From Trichomonas tenax (lineage: Eukaryota > Parabasalia > Trichomonadida > Trichomonadidae): 26,795 nucleotides of DNA. The notes under the pieces were generated by a model. That model was not told the DNA's origin and searched no databases. It saw only the letters and a program-made list of their open reading frames with translations. This document shows positions 10,073 to 18,561 of this stretch, piece by piece; positions within the stretch are counted from its first letter, which is position 1, and each line of letters begins with the position of its first letter. The DNA lies in assembly GCA_023091735.1 (NCBI GenBank), contig JALKBU010000717.1, forward strand, positions 1-26,795, written 5' to 3'. Made by a program: the position numbers and the translations under genes.

Positions 10073-10735
10073 ATGTTTTCTCCATTGTTTTTTAAGCGAA
10101 TCATGAGATTTATTCCATACGAAGCAACAGGAAGCAGGGAATCGTTTGATGATATATTTTGTTTCCTTCGAAATTGGTCCGGAGAGAAGAATCTCACAAA
10201 TGCGGGAATTTTGTCTGTAAAATCAACGCCTCCTTATGTTCTCCCTATACAAGAACCGTCAATGGGACGTACAAATGCTGATATAATCGTCACCGATCCA
10301 AAAGATAATATTCTTCGTTTTACATCGGCAAATTTATCGTGGTACTTCTCTCCTTTCATTGAAATTCGCTTCAGCAACATGAAGGTCACAGTGAAATCGT
10401 ATGCCATACTTTATAATCAGCTTTATAGATATATGAGATGTTGGAGATTAAGGGGAAGGAATAACAATGAAGAGTATAAAATCATTGATTCGCAGTTTAA
10501 TAAAGAGCTGTCTATCCATGACATGCATGGCACATCGATGTTCTTCAATGGAACAATGAAAAGTTATTATTCGCATTATTATGAGATAGATCCTGCAAAA
10601 CAGGTTCCATACTCTGAAATACGACTGGAAAATCTGTGTAAAGACAGTTATCATGGTAATTTATCATATCCTAATCGAGCAAACATTGTATCAGCCTCGA
10701 GATTGCTTCTGTGGGGAAGAATAGAAATGAGCTAA
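10073..10735 (+). CDS. F5/8-type-C-like (discoidin-like) small protein
   Basis: A 220-residue protein that resembles the many trichomonad proteins with an F5/8 type C-like beta-sandwich. The pattern runs FIPYE..., FDDIFCFLRNWSGEKNLTNAG, a SWYFSPFIEIRF strand, the linker VTVKSYAILYNQ, then WRLRGRNNNEEYKIIDSQFNKEL, and a final SASRLLLWGRIEM. The match is to the family layout and is diverged. Such domains usually bind carbohydrate or protein partners. No N-terminal BTB or other domain is present, so it is shorter than typical relatives. The open frame starts at a TTG (10028) just after a stop; the first ATG is 10073 and the ATG at 10103 (MRFIPYE) is equally plausible. The right end of the 1-kb element lies 140 bases upstream. 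It could be a decaying copy. Confidence 0.6.
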   Translation: MFSPLFFKRIMRFIPYEATGSRESFDDIFCFLRNWSGEKNLTNAGILSVKSTPPYVLPIQEPSMGRTNADIIVTDPKDNILRFTSANLSWYFSPFIEIRFSNMKVTVKSYAILYNQLYRYMRCWRLRGRNNNEEYKIIDSQFNKELSIHDMHGTSMFFNGTMKSYYSHYYEIDPAKQVPYSEIRLENLCKDSYHGNLSYPNRANIVSASRLLLWGRIEMS

Positions 10736-11091
10736 TGAAATATTATAGTAAGCACATGATTTGTTAGATTATTAATTTTCAATATAATATTTACAAATTT
10801 TTATGTCAACTTACAAATCTCGCTTATAGTTTCACTTTTTCAAATACACCTCCAACAAATTTAACACAAAAAAATATATTTATTAATTTTAGGGATTTAA
10901 TCCCTAAAAATGTGCACTTAGTCCATGAATCATAAAGAAAATTGGTTTGATTAAAATCAATAATTTTATATTTTTGAAATATAATTGTTCAAGTTAATAA
11001 CATAATATTTTAAAGATAGTAAATGCTAGTAATATGATCAAAGATTCATATTCTTGCAAAGAAATTTGAATTGATAAAAAAGACCTGCTTA
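10736..11091. other. Convergent intergenic with a short hairpin
   Basis: An AT-rich spacer between convergent genes. A near-perfect hairpin at 10887-10909 has 10-base arms, TTTTAGGGAT and ATCCCTAAAA, around a three-base loop. No gene was recognised. Confidence 0.5.
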
Positions 11092-11562
11092 TTAATGACC
11101 TGGCTTTGTTCCTGCAGGGGTTTGTTTCTTACGGCAGCTATCAAGGAAGTTTTCAAGAGATTCAAACAAAGTATTTATCTCTTCCTTGGATTCAAAGTTG
11201 CAATATTGTGCTTCAGCGCCATTTGCAAATTCAAATACGACACAGAATTTGTCCTGTTCATCCAAATGGTATGATTTAATTTGGTAACCTCTTTCTTCGA
11301 AAACAATACCTTCGAAGTTGCCTCTGATGCTGAATCTCTTTCTGTAGAAGTCCAAGTGAATATAGCGTTTAACTGTTCCCAAAATTAGTTGTTTTTGTGT
11401 GCAATTAAATTTGAGAAAATGGGAACTAAGAATATCTGTTGGTCTTTCGTATGGCTCGAAGTGCTCCGGACTTGTTATCATATCCTGGCAGTGAAAATCA
11501 TCAGGAAACGGAACAAAGTTTCCCGTTAAAAGTTTAATTGATGTCATTTTCTTAATTATCAT
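11092..11562 (-). CDS. Hypothetical 156-aa protein
   Basis: I do not recognise the family. The sequence has regular alternating hydrophobic strands in the middle (KQLILGTVKRYIHLDFYRK, FEGIVFEERGYQIKSYHL, FCVVFEFANG) followed by a C-terminal amphipathic helix (EEINTLFESLENFLDSC). That order is reminiscent of a PH-like fold, but this is inference from pattern only. There is no signal peptide or membrane segment. The start at 11562 is preceded by TGTCAAAG with a six-base gap to the ATG, the same arrangement as at Sm-D2. A second ATG at 11547 (MTSIKLL) is possible. Codon use and composition look genuinely coding. Confidence 0.7.
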   Translation of the reverse strand: MIIKKMTSIKLLTGNFVPFPDDFHCQDMITSPEHFEPYERPTDILSSHFLKFNCTQKQLILGTVKRYIHLDFYRKRFSIRGNFEGIVFEERGYQIKSYHLDEQDKFCVVFEFANGAEAQYCNFESKEEINTLFESLENFLDSCRKKQTPAGTKPGH

Positions 11563-12890
11563 TTTTCTTTGACACTTTACATTTTAATCGTCAACTTTTT
11601 TGACACTATTTTTTCGATTTTCTATGAAAATAATAAGTTTGAAGACTAAATTCTTATGTACATTATATAGCATAGATTAGATATTTAAAATTATAAATTT
11701 TAATAAGTAATAATGATTTAGATGGAGAGAAAATGAAGACTTCTAAAAATTTATTTGGCAAATATCTTTTTACATGGCAATTTAATTTAAGATTGATTAA
11801 AATTGATGAATGGCATAGTAATATATAATATAGATTGTTGTGATTAATACTTTCATCGAATTTATGTGATATAGTAAATCTATGGCCCAGAAATTGAACA
11901 TTTTGAAATATTAGACATGAAATAAACTCCATTTCAGAAATCGAGATATATTTTTAAAGGAGTCCTGCCTAATAATTGAAAGAAGTCATAGAATTTTTGA
12001 ATGTTATCCTATCAAAAAGTTGATGTAAAGTGGACTCTAATTATGAAACGACATACAGTTTTTCTATATTAGAGTGAAATTAAAATTCGCTCAGTGCAAG
12101 GACACGATGACCCAATCAAAAAGATTATGATTCATCATGTTTGATTAAAAAAATATCTGACATTCAGGAAGATTATTGAAATTGCATTCCTAAATGTCGT
12201 GCAAAAAAATAAACACACACTTTGGATAACAAAAACAACAAGTATAATTAACAAATCAACAATACTTTTGATGCGAAACATACTACATCTGGAGATGCAA
12301 AAAAGAAAACTTCGTTGACTGGTCATCGGAATTTCGTGCTAAGTAGAAGTATCTCCCATTCCAAATTAAAGTGCATCTGACTCATAAAGGGATAGATTTT
12401 GGAACTTCATAAATAAATCTAAAACTATCTTGACAAATTGGGGCGTAATTCTTAAGACATAGCTAATACATTGCACCGCATAGTCTAGTGTATCACTTCT
12501 GTCCAACGAATATGCTTATTTATCATCTGAATTCTGAAATATTTAGGAATTTTGTAAAATATCAATAAAAGCTAAAAGTAACTTTGGACATTATAAGAAA
12601 TGTAAAGTGGTGTTGCTTGGTGCTATTTATTCATGCTGTTTGTCGATTGATAATATGATACAAAAAATTTGCCAGTTTTTCATAGTTTTTTTACCACGGC
12701 ACTAACTCTACTAAGGAATTTTGGACTAATTCCGGTTCATACTAGTCGAAGGCATGTAAAAATGATGACGAATCTGAATATAAATTGTTTTTAAACGATA
12801 ATGCTTGCATTTTTTGTTGCAAATGGATTCTGTAACTTCGAAAACCCCACAAAGCTACAAGATTTATGGCCCAGGGTTAACTTTTAAGAA
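11563..12890. other. Long AT-rich intergenic region
   Basis: About 1.3 kb without a supported gene. The right-hand promoter of the minus-strand gene contains TTTGACAC (11569-11576) and TTTTTTGACAC (11596-11606). Frames of 63-89 codons on the minus strand (11663-11932, 12135-12326) are Ile/Leu/Phe/Asn-rich, as random AT-rich DNA produces. No RNA gene was seen. Confidence 0.5.
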
Positions 12891-12891
12891 G

Positions 12892-12938
12892 TGGGTGTCC
12901 ACCCCCATTAAAAATTTAGTTTTCTTTACAAAGCAAAT
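12892..12938 (+). promoter_or_regulatory. Putative promoter of the golgin-84-like gene
   Basis: GGGTGTCCACCC (12893-12904) is a compact self-complementary block. TTTACAAAGCAAAT (12925-12938) matches the window-wide TTTACATGNCAAA motif with two changes and sits 14 bases before the ATG at 12953. Confidence 0.4.
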
Positions 12939-12952
12939 TTTTAATTATCGAA

Positions 12953-14248
12953 ATGTTTGGAGATTTTTTTAGCAAGATTACAGATACACTTGAAGCAATT
13001 GATGAACAAGCTGCTTCACAGTCAAAATCGAAGGGAAATTACGATGTAAGTGATGATTCTGATGAAAGAAACAAACAATATGAAATTGAAAACGCGTTAC
13101 TTCAAAACCAGAAATATAAAGTACAGGTTTCATCATTGGAGCAGCAATTAAAGAGATACACAGCAGAAAATGCAAAGCTTCATGCAGAAATTGAGGAAAC
13201 TGGAATCAAAATTTCAGATATGCAAGAAAATGTGTTTTCATTACAAAATAAAAACAGAGAACTTCAGATACAGGTTGATAATTTGCAGAAAAAATTATCC
13301 AAAAACACAGATAAGAATCAAAACACAAGAAATACTTTAGAAGCAACTAAAACTAAACTAGAAAAAGAATTAAGTACTATAACTGAACAAAATTATGCAA
13401 TGCAACACGGTTTACAAGCTAAAACAAATGAAAATCAAAAATTAGTTGAAAAAATTGAAGCTCAACAACATGAAATAGAATCTCTAGAATCATATCTAAG
13501 TAAATATCGATCTCAAGCTATAGAAAAACTCACAACAGCAGATCAAAATTCAGCATTTGCAAGTCAAATCGAAATGTTGGAATCTGATAGAAACAGACTG
13601 AGCGAAAATTTATCACGTTCACACCAACGCATTTCTCAACTAGAAAGCAGTGCAAAAGAAATCGAAGCTCAAATGCTTGCTGAATTCAAAGATTTGCAAG
13701 AAAAGAAATCAGCAACAGATAGAAATCTGTTCAAAGAAAAGGCTCAAAACGAAGCATTAAGGCACGAATTAGAAATGCTCAAGTCACAAATATTATCCAC
13801 AACTGAAGCATGTGAATCTAAATATAAAGTAATAATGGAAAATATGAGAAATGAGCATAAAAATGAAATCGCAAAGATTAGAGAAGAACAATCGAAAAAT
13901 GCTCCAAAAGGAATAGAACAACAACTTATTCAAGCAAATCTCACGATAGAATCACTCAAAAGCGAAAAAGCTGCAATGATGCTGATGATGGAATCTAAAC
14001 AAAAAGAGAATTATATTAATTTCGAAATTCCAACACAAGATAAGAACAACAAAAAACATGCGAAAACCATTATGTCGATGTTACCCCCAAATATACCTCC
14101 ACAAGTTAAGAAGACAATAAAATATGCGGATCTTATTGCTGTAAAAACAAAATCTATTTTCAGATTCAACAATTTAGTAACTTTCTTGATCGTTTCATGG
14201 ATATTCATCCTTCATTTACATTGGATTTTTTCAGCAATTTTTTCATGA
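12953..14248 (+). CDS. Golgin-84-like tail-anchored coiled-coil protein
   Basis: A 431-residue protein. The N-terminal MFGDFFSKITDTLEAIDEQAA resembles the start of golgin-84 (a short hydrophobic helix followed by L..VDQGAA-type residues). Residues 40-345 are continuous coiled coil rich in Gln, Glu, Lys and Ser. The C-terminus has a conserved-looking juxtamembrane segment (LIAVKTKSIFRFNNL) and one membrane span of about 20 residues (residues 407-427: LVTFLIVSWIFILHLHWIF) with a lumenal tail of only a few residues. This matches the golgin-84/giantin/CASP tail-anchored layout, and the HLHW motif recalls the HLW of golgin-84. Such proteins capture vesicles and organise Golgi stacks, often with Rab1. 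Golgin-84 is favoured over CASP because of the N-terminus. A GRIP golgin lies 5 kb downstream. Confidence 0.72.
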   Translation: MFGDFFSKITDTLEAIDEQAASQSKSKGNYDVSDDSDERNKQYEIENALLQNQKYKVQVSSLEQQLKRYTAENAKLHAEIEETGIKISDMQENVFSLQNKNRELQIQVDNLQKKLSKNTDKNQNTRNTLEATKTKLEKELSTITEQNYAMQHGLQAKTNENQKLVEKIEAQQHEIESLESYLSKYRSQAIEKLTTADQNSAFASQIEMLESDRNRLSENLSRSHQRISQLESSAKEIEAQMLAEFKDLQEKKSATDRNLFKEKAQNEALRHELEMLKSQILSTTEACESKYKVIMENMRNEHKNEIAKIREEQSKNAPKGIEQQLIQANLTIESLKSEKAAMMLMMESKQKENYINFEIPTQDKNNKKHAKTIMSMLPPNIPPQVKKTIKYADLIAVKTKSIFRFNNLVTFLIVSWIFILHLHWIFSAIFS

Positions 14249-14286
14249 ACAAATATTTAAAGAAAGAATGAATGAAAAATAATTTA

Positions 14287-15216
14287 TCAATATTTTGAAT
14301 CAATCCAAACACCGAATGTCATTATAAGCTTATGATAACTTTCAGTGTAACTTCCATATAAAGTTGCTGTAATGTTTTTGCAAAACATTTGATTTAAATT
14401 AAAGAACAAATCATTATTAATTGTTTCGTTCACAATACTCGATATGTAAACATTATTATATCCCCAGATGGTCAAGTTATCATAATAGCAATCGTAATAA
14501 AAGATCGTTGCATTCCAAGTTGATGATACTTTGCCGTTTCTATTTGGATTGTTTTTCATCAATATGCATTTATGAACATTTAAAGTGCAATCAGTGCAAT
14601 GTATCAGTCCGTATTCAATAGAATCTTGTGAGTTGTTTATTATATTAGATTCTTTCAGAAGGCTTTGCGATGATGAATGGTAATGTAATGACATACAATA
14701 TTGACAACGAAGACTTTCAAAATAAGAAAGTATAATTGTGCAAACATCGCTGACTCCTTGACAATAGAAAGCTGTTTTCTCATATGTATTGCATCTAGTT
14801 ACGTTCGTATTTCTTATATATAAATATCGACAAAACCTATGCTTAATCATTGAATCTGATAAATTATTCCCACCTCCTGACATCGCTCCTTCTATCATTG
14901 TCAAGTTTATGCCATTCCATGTCGAGGAAAGATGACCTCCATCAGCATGATAATTATCTACTGAGCAGAAGTGCCGATTGATGAGATCTACATTTCCATT
15001 AATTAAAATTGTTCCGCATTTTTTTACAAAACTATTATCAGATAAAACAAAAGCATGATTTGCTTGATTTATTGATATTGATCTATCCGATAAATCATGG
15101 AATATACAATTGTGTACAAAAATGCGTAAATCATTAGGAATTGTAGGATTGATTCCTGAAACAATATCAGGAGGCGTGCCTGAATAGTATACATTCCATA
15201 AATCATTAGAGCTCAT
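14287..15216 (-). CDS. Beta-helix-like Asn/Ser/Cys-rich protein
   Basis: A 309-residue protein with repeating short strands and turns (CIFHDLSDRSISINQANHAF, NSFVKKCGTILINGN, CTLNVHKCILMKNN, NLTIWGYNNVYISS), consistent with a right-handed parallel beta-helix of the pectate-lyase or polymorphic-protein type. Similar large families occur in trichomonads, often as surface proteins. There is no N-terminal signal peptide and no C-terminal membrane span, so this is either intracellular or a shortened member of a surface family. Many Asn-X-Ser/Thr sites and paired cysteines would suit secretion, which makes a lost 5' or 3' part plausible. The ATG at 15216 is the first in frame. It diverges from CSN5 across the motif array. 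No catalytic residues were identified. Confidence 0.65.
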   Translation of the reverse strand: MSSNDLWNVYYSGTPPDIVSGINPTIPNDLRIFVHNCIFHDLSDRSISINQANHAFVLSDNSFVKKCGTILINGNVDLINRHFCSVDNYHADGGHLSSTWNGINLTMIEGAMSGGGNNLSDSMIKHRFCRYLYIRNTNVTRCNTYEKTAFYCQGVSDVCTIILSYFESLRCQYCMSLHYHSSSQSLLKESNIINNSQDSIEYGLIHCTDCTLNVHKCILMKNNPNRNGKVSSTWNATIFYYDCYYDNLTIWGYNNVYISSIVNETINNDLFFNLNQMFCKNITATLYGSYTESYHKLIMTFGVWIDSKY

Positions 15217-15244
15217 CCAACAAAATTATTTCTTACATCATTAG

Positions 15245-15260
15245 CATCATCATGATGATG
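15245..15260. repeat. Perfect 16-bp palindrome CATCATCATGATGATG
   Basis: The reverse complement is identical. It lies 29 bases upstream of the minus-strand ATG at 15216, where it could be a dimeric binding site or simply a CAT/ATG microrepeat. Confidence 0.7.
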
Positions 15261-15321
15261 TCATATAAATGAAGCATTATAATAAAATGATAATTGAAAA
15301 TGTTTGTTTGTCAAAAATGTG

Positions 15322-15443
15322 TTTACTTTGCTTTACTTACATGGCATAAGTAATCTTACATGACATAAATATTTTTATCTGACATGTTCTTTTTATTTGG
15401 CATTTTGATTATTTACATGTCAAAAATAATTTACATAGCAACC
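15322..15443 (+). promoter_or_regulatory. Phased array of TTACATGNCA motifs in the divergent promoter
   Basis: Successive copies read TTTACTTTGCTTTA (15322), CTTACATGGCATAA (15336), CTTACATGACATAA (15355), TTTATCTGACATG (15374), TTTATTTGGCATTT (15392), TTTACATGTCAAAA (15412) and TTTACATAGCAACC (15430). From 15336 onward the starts step by 18-20 bases, about two DNA helical turns, so proteins bound to them would face the same side. All point the same way. The array sits between the starts of the beta-helix gene (15216, -) and CSN5 (15570, +) and could control either. This is read directly from sequence; the regulatory role is inference. Confidence 0.65.
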
Positions 15444-15551
15444 ATTGTATTTATCAAAGATGACGTCAATTTTAGAAGGTTTTTGAGTGCTTTTTGGTCA
15501 GTGTTGTCATAATTTTAACTAAAACATCATATTTTGAGTCTAATGAATTTA

Positions 15552-15558
15552 TTTGACA
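15552..15558 (+). promoter_or_regulatory. TTTGACA start-proximal element of CSN5
   Basis: TTTGACA lies 11 bases before the ATG at 15570, in the same place as the TTTTTGACA before the PLAC8-like start. Its presence inside the longer open frame argues that the frame's upstream TTG and ATG codons are not the start. Confidence 0.4.
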
Positions 15559-15569
15559 CTTTTCAAAAT

Positions 15570-16457
15570 ATGACTGAGATTGATGAGTCATTTTTCTACA
15601 CATTCGATTCGGAAGAATACACGAATCTGTGGAACCAAGTGAGGAAAAATCCGGACCCACACTATTTCAAGGAGTGCATTGTTCGTCCTCGCGCATTAAT
15701 CACAATGGTATATCACGGAATTAAGGGTGATCGCAACGAAATTATCGGATTTTGCATCGGCAAAGCGCAGGGAAACTCTATCTATGTCAGTGATGCATTC
15801 TCATGCTCAACAATCGGTACAGAAACAAATTGTAACGCAAACGTCGAAAGCTTCCAGGAATGGTACGCTGTCCGCCAGTCATTCGAAATGGTTGGCCGCC
15901 AACTTCTTTCTTTCTCTGGATGGTATCACTCGCATCCTGATTACGGCTGCTGGCTCTCTACAACAGATGTTAAGGCACAGAAGAATATGCAGGATATCGG
16001 CCCAATGGCTGCCCTCGTCGTTGATCCAGTCAAAACTGCAGTTATGGGAAAAGTTTTCCTTGGAGCGTTTAGAAATTATCCTGAAAGTTTTATTTCTGAT
16101 ATGCACTATAGCAACTCTCTTATTCCGGATGAAAAATCAGCAGAATACGGTGCAAGTGCAGGAATTTATTATCAACTCGCTTTGAAGTATTACTTGACAA
16201 AGACTGATAAAATAGTCCTTAATGACATCATTAAGAACTCTTGGGGTGAAACACTTGCAGAATCACCATTAATATCGAATTCAATGTGGATTGGAGCTCA
16301 AGTCAAGGATCAGGTCATCAGGAGAATGTCAATGGTTTTCGATGGAAAATCATCATTATCTGATATAAGCACATTGCAAAATATTATTCGTGGAATCAAT
16401 GAAGACCAAAAGGCAGGTATTGCAATTCAGAAGATGAAGTACGACATTTTTGGATAA
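15570..16457 (+). CDS. CSN5: COP9 signalosome subunit 5, JAMM deneddylase
   Basis: A 295-residue MPN+ protein. The N-terminus has the CSN5 DPHYFK motif (residues 29-34). The JAMM zinc site is complete: Glu57 in EIIGFCIGK, His120 and His122 in GWYHSHPDYGCWLS, Ser130, and Asp133. GYGCWLS-type wording and the following VVDPVKT and GAFRNYP blocks separate it from Rpn11. The C-terminal helices (ALKYYLTKTDKIVLNDIIKNSW, TLAESPLISNSMW) also track CSN5. It removes NEDD8 from cullins as part of the COP9 signalosome in nucleus and cytoplasm. Human CSN5 has 334 residues, so this is somewhat short. One notable change is Asp124 in place of the usual Gly after HSHP. The start at 15570 follows TTTGACACTTTTCAAAAT; the in-frame ATG at 15543 and TTG at 15534 lie upstream of that element. 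Confidence 0.93.
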   Translation: MTEIDESFFYTFDSEEYTNLWNQVRKNPDPHYFKECIVRPRALITMVYHGIKGDRNEIIGFCIGKAQGNSIYVSDAFSCSTIGTETNCNANVESFQEWYAVRQSFEMVGRQLLSFSGWYHSHPDYGCWLSTTDVKAQKNMQDIGPMAALVVDPVKTAVMGKVFLGAFRNYPESFISDMHYSNSLIPDEKSAEYGASAGIYYQLALKYYLTKTDKIVLNDIIKNSWGETLAESPLISNSMWIGAQVKDQVIRRMSMVFDGKSSLSDISTLQNIIRGINEDQKAGIAIQKMKYDIFG

Positions 16458-16822
16458 GCTTTATTTTATATTTTGGCTATTAACTCAACTATATAGTGTT
16501 TGTTCGAATAAAATCCATTTTATCTTAATATACGCTCGCCATTGGATTGCTAGCTAATTTTTATGCCATACATTGCATTATTGTAAATGAATTAGTGATA
16601 TTTTATATTCGATTTTGTTAATATGAAATTTATATAAGTAAAATATGTAATTTAGCGTATTGCATGAAGGTTAAAGTATATATGTTGTTTCAAAACATGA
16701 ATTTTAAACATATTTAATTTTGATTGAGTATTTGATAATCACATATCGTATTTCTCTATGATAGACATTTTTGTTGGATTTGTTATTATTATCAAGATGT
16801 AAATATCATTCAAATCAGAAAA
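16458..16822. other. Convergent 3' intergenic region
   Basis: An AT-rich spacer between convergent CSN5 and the ERICH2-like gene. AATAAAATCC near 16507 is a possible CSN5 polyadenylation region. Nothing else was recognised. Confidence 0.5.
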
Positions 16823-17420
16823 TCACTTCTTTGCAGCAGGTTTCGCGGCAGGTTTAGCAGCTGGCTTTGCAGCAGTCTTTGTGACAGCTGTAGACTTAGC
16901 AGCATTAACAGGCTTTGGAGCAGTGACAGTTTTTAGAGAAACTGTTGGTTTTGCAGCTGATGGTGTTGCTTTTGCTGCTGGCTTCGCTGCAGGTTTTGCT
17001 GGAGCGGCCTTTGCAGGTGCTGCTGTGGCCGGTTTTGCGTCCTTCTTCGCTGTAGCAGGTGTTGAAGGTTTTTTCGGCTGTTCTTTTGGTTTTTCAGCAG
17101 CAGTTTCCTCTTCATCCTCGTCATCGTCGTCATCTGGTTCTTCTTCTTCATCAGAGTATTCGTATTCTTCCATCGCATTGTATGTTTCTGCCATTTTGAG
17201 CTCTTCTGCCGTGAAAGGCTGATTGTCTGGTGCTGCCATAACCTGCCTCTTCAAGTAGAAAAGAATTTCTTCAATTTGCTTGTCATCCGGATTTTTTTCG
17301 TGAACTTTCTGCGCGATAAGAAGTGCCTGATCGTAATTTTTCGCTTCTAAGGCGTCAGCTAACTGTTTGTTAGAAATAAAATTCAACTATTCCCAAAATC
17401 ATCGGCTCTTTTGCAGACAT
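16823..17420 (-). CDS. ERICH2-like protein, acidic centre and Lys/Ala/Pro tail, with a 25-nt intron
   Basis: Exon 1 is 17388-17420 (MSAKEPMILGI), the intron 17363-17387 and exon 2 16823-17362, giving 190 residues. Residues 1-50 form a short TPR-like helical pair (LADALEAKNYDQALLIAQKV, then NPDDKQIEEILFYL) that resembles the conserved region of glutamate-rich protein 2. Residues 70-100 are Asp/Glu-rich, and the remainder is an Ala/Lys/Pro tail with KPAAKPAA repeats like a histone H1 tail. Without splicing, the long frame has no ATG near its beginning, only a TTG inside the intron; with splicing, an ATG opens the conserved region in frame. ERICH2-type proteins are poorly characterised and linked to ciliated cells in animals. 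The role here is unknown. Confidence 0.7.
17363..17387 (-). other. Putative 25-nt spliceosomal intron
   Basis: On the coding strand the segment starts GTTGAA and ends TCTAACAAACAG, which closely matches the trichomonad branch-point/3' splice block ACTAACACACAG. Its length equals that of the very short intron class described in Trichomonas vaginalis. Removal joins GGA ATA to TTA GCT in frame. The 5' site departs from the usual GTATGT, which is the main weakness. Confidence 0.65.
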
Positions 17421-18219
17421 TTTATATCTGTTTAAAATTTCAGTAAAAGTGACGAGCTTGATTTTTTACAAAGAACCTTAATTTGATCACAAGCTGTCCT
17501 TCACTGATTTCGCCACATTATGATAACAGGTGATATATACACATTGTTCTCTATCTGTTATTTTGATATCAGGCTCTAAATCTTCTTCTATTCAAACAAT
17601 TCAAGGAAAAATTCATCAATTTTGATTCGAAATGAGTTGAAACATGTTTGTATTTAACAAATGCATAATGCTATTTATGCTACTACGTGTGTAATAAAGT
17701 CATAATTGAGACAGTTTCAAAAATCGAAAAATTTTGACTTCAGCTTTTGTGATATATCAATTTTAGAATGATACAACAATACATCTCTATTGGAAAAGCT
17801 TTTTAATAGCGGTTTTATTGAATAAACACATTTATATAGCACAAACTTAATCACATCGCATCATCTATGAACTTCAATGCCAAGTTGTTTCATTAAGCAG
17901 TCCAAATTATTGCAAAATCAAAGTGCTAACATATGTTCATATGCGTGTAATGAGTATTCAATTCTAACTCATGAATTAGAATGCAATTTGATATTGTCAA
18001 ATAAAAGGAATATGCGCACATTAAAACAATGAGTAATACATTGTTTTTAGATCCATCATATAAGAAAAACGGACCTTTGCTTATTTTTGCGAAAATATCA
18101 AATATAATATATTATTCATTATTAATAGAGGCTATCTAAAAGAACTCTTATAATGTGAGGAATATAAATTTATAGTATTAATATTGGTGATTTGATATAA
18201 AATTTAGAAGTAGATATAT
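17421..18219. other. Intergenic, nothing recognised
   Basis: About 800 bases of AT-rich DNA upstream of the ERICH2-like gene and downstream of eL24. No frame over 60 codons and no RNA gene were seen. TTTACAAAG at 17465-17473 partially matches the promoter motif. Confidence 0.5.
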
Positions 18220-18561
18220 TTAGTTCTTCTTTGGAGCTGGCTTCTTGGCAAGGCGCTTCTTGACAACCTGAACCATCTGGTGCTGGTTGCCCTCGATGGC
18301 GACACCAGCGTATGAGCGTTTCGCTTTCTTGCGGACTGTGCGCTTCTCGGCAGCCGCTGTGTCTGCAACAGACTTCTTGTGATCGTGGCGGTAGTGCTCT
18401 GTCCAGGCGATCTTACGTGGGTTGCGCTTGCGCTCCCACATGCGGAAAGCCTTGCGGGACTCGAAGGCCATAAGGTGCTTGTCCTCACGGATGTGGACGC
18501 GGCCGTGGCCAGCGTGGAAGATGTGACCAGAAAATCCACAGATCTCAGTCTTTGTGCTCAT
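18220..18561 (-). CDS. RPL24: Large-subunit ribosomal protein eL24
   Basis: A 113-residue protein with the eL24 signature: CGFSGHIFHAGHGRVHIRED at residues 8-27, FESRKAFRMWERKRNPRKIAWTEHYRHDHKK at about residues 33-63, and a Lys/Arg-rich tail. It belongs to the 60S subunit near the bridge to the 40S. Human and yeast forms have about 155 residues, so the C-terminal extension is shortened. Only one of the zinc-finger cysteines of archaeal and some eukaryotic eL24 proteins remains, as in several eukaryotes that have lost zinc. GC-rich codons fit high expression. The ATG follows a polypyrimidine stretch (CCTTCCTTTTTAA). The overlapping antisense frames are shadows. Confidence 0.95.
   Translation of the reverse strand: MSTKTEICGFSGHIFHAGHGRVHIREDKHLMAFESRKAFRMWERKRNPRKIAWTEHYRHDHKKSVADTAAAEKRTVRKKAKRSYAGVAIEGNQHQMVQVVKKRLAKKPAPKKN

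Noticed and set aside
11663..12326. Minus-strand frames of 89 and 63 codons
   Set aside because: Ile/Asn/Leu/Phe-rich sequence typical of random AT-rich DNA.
16881..17222. Ala/Phe/Ser-rich plus-strand frame
   Set aside because: It is the antisense of the Lys/Ala/Pro tail and acidic region of the ERICH2-like gene.
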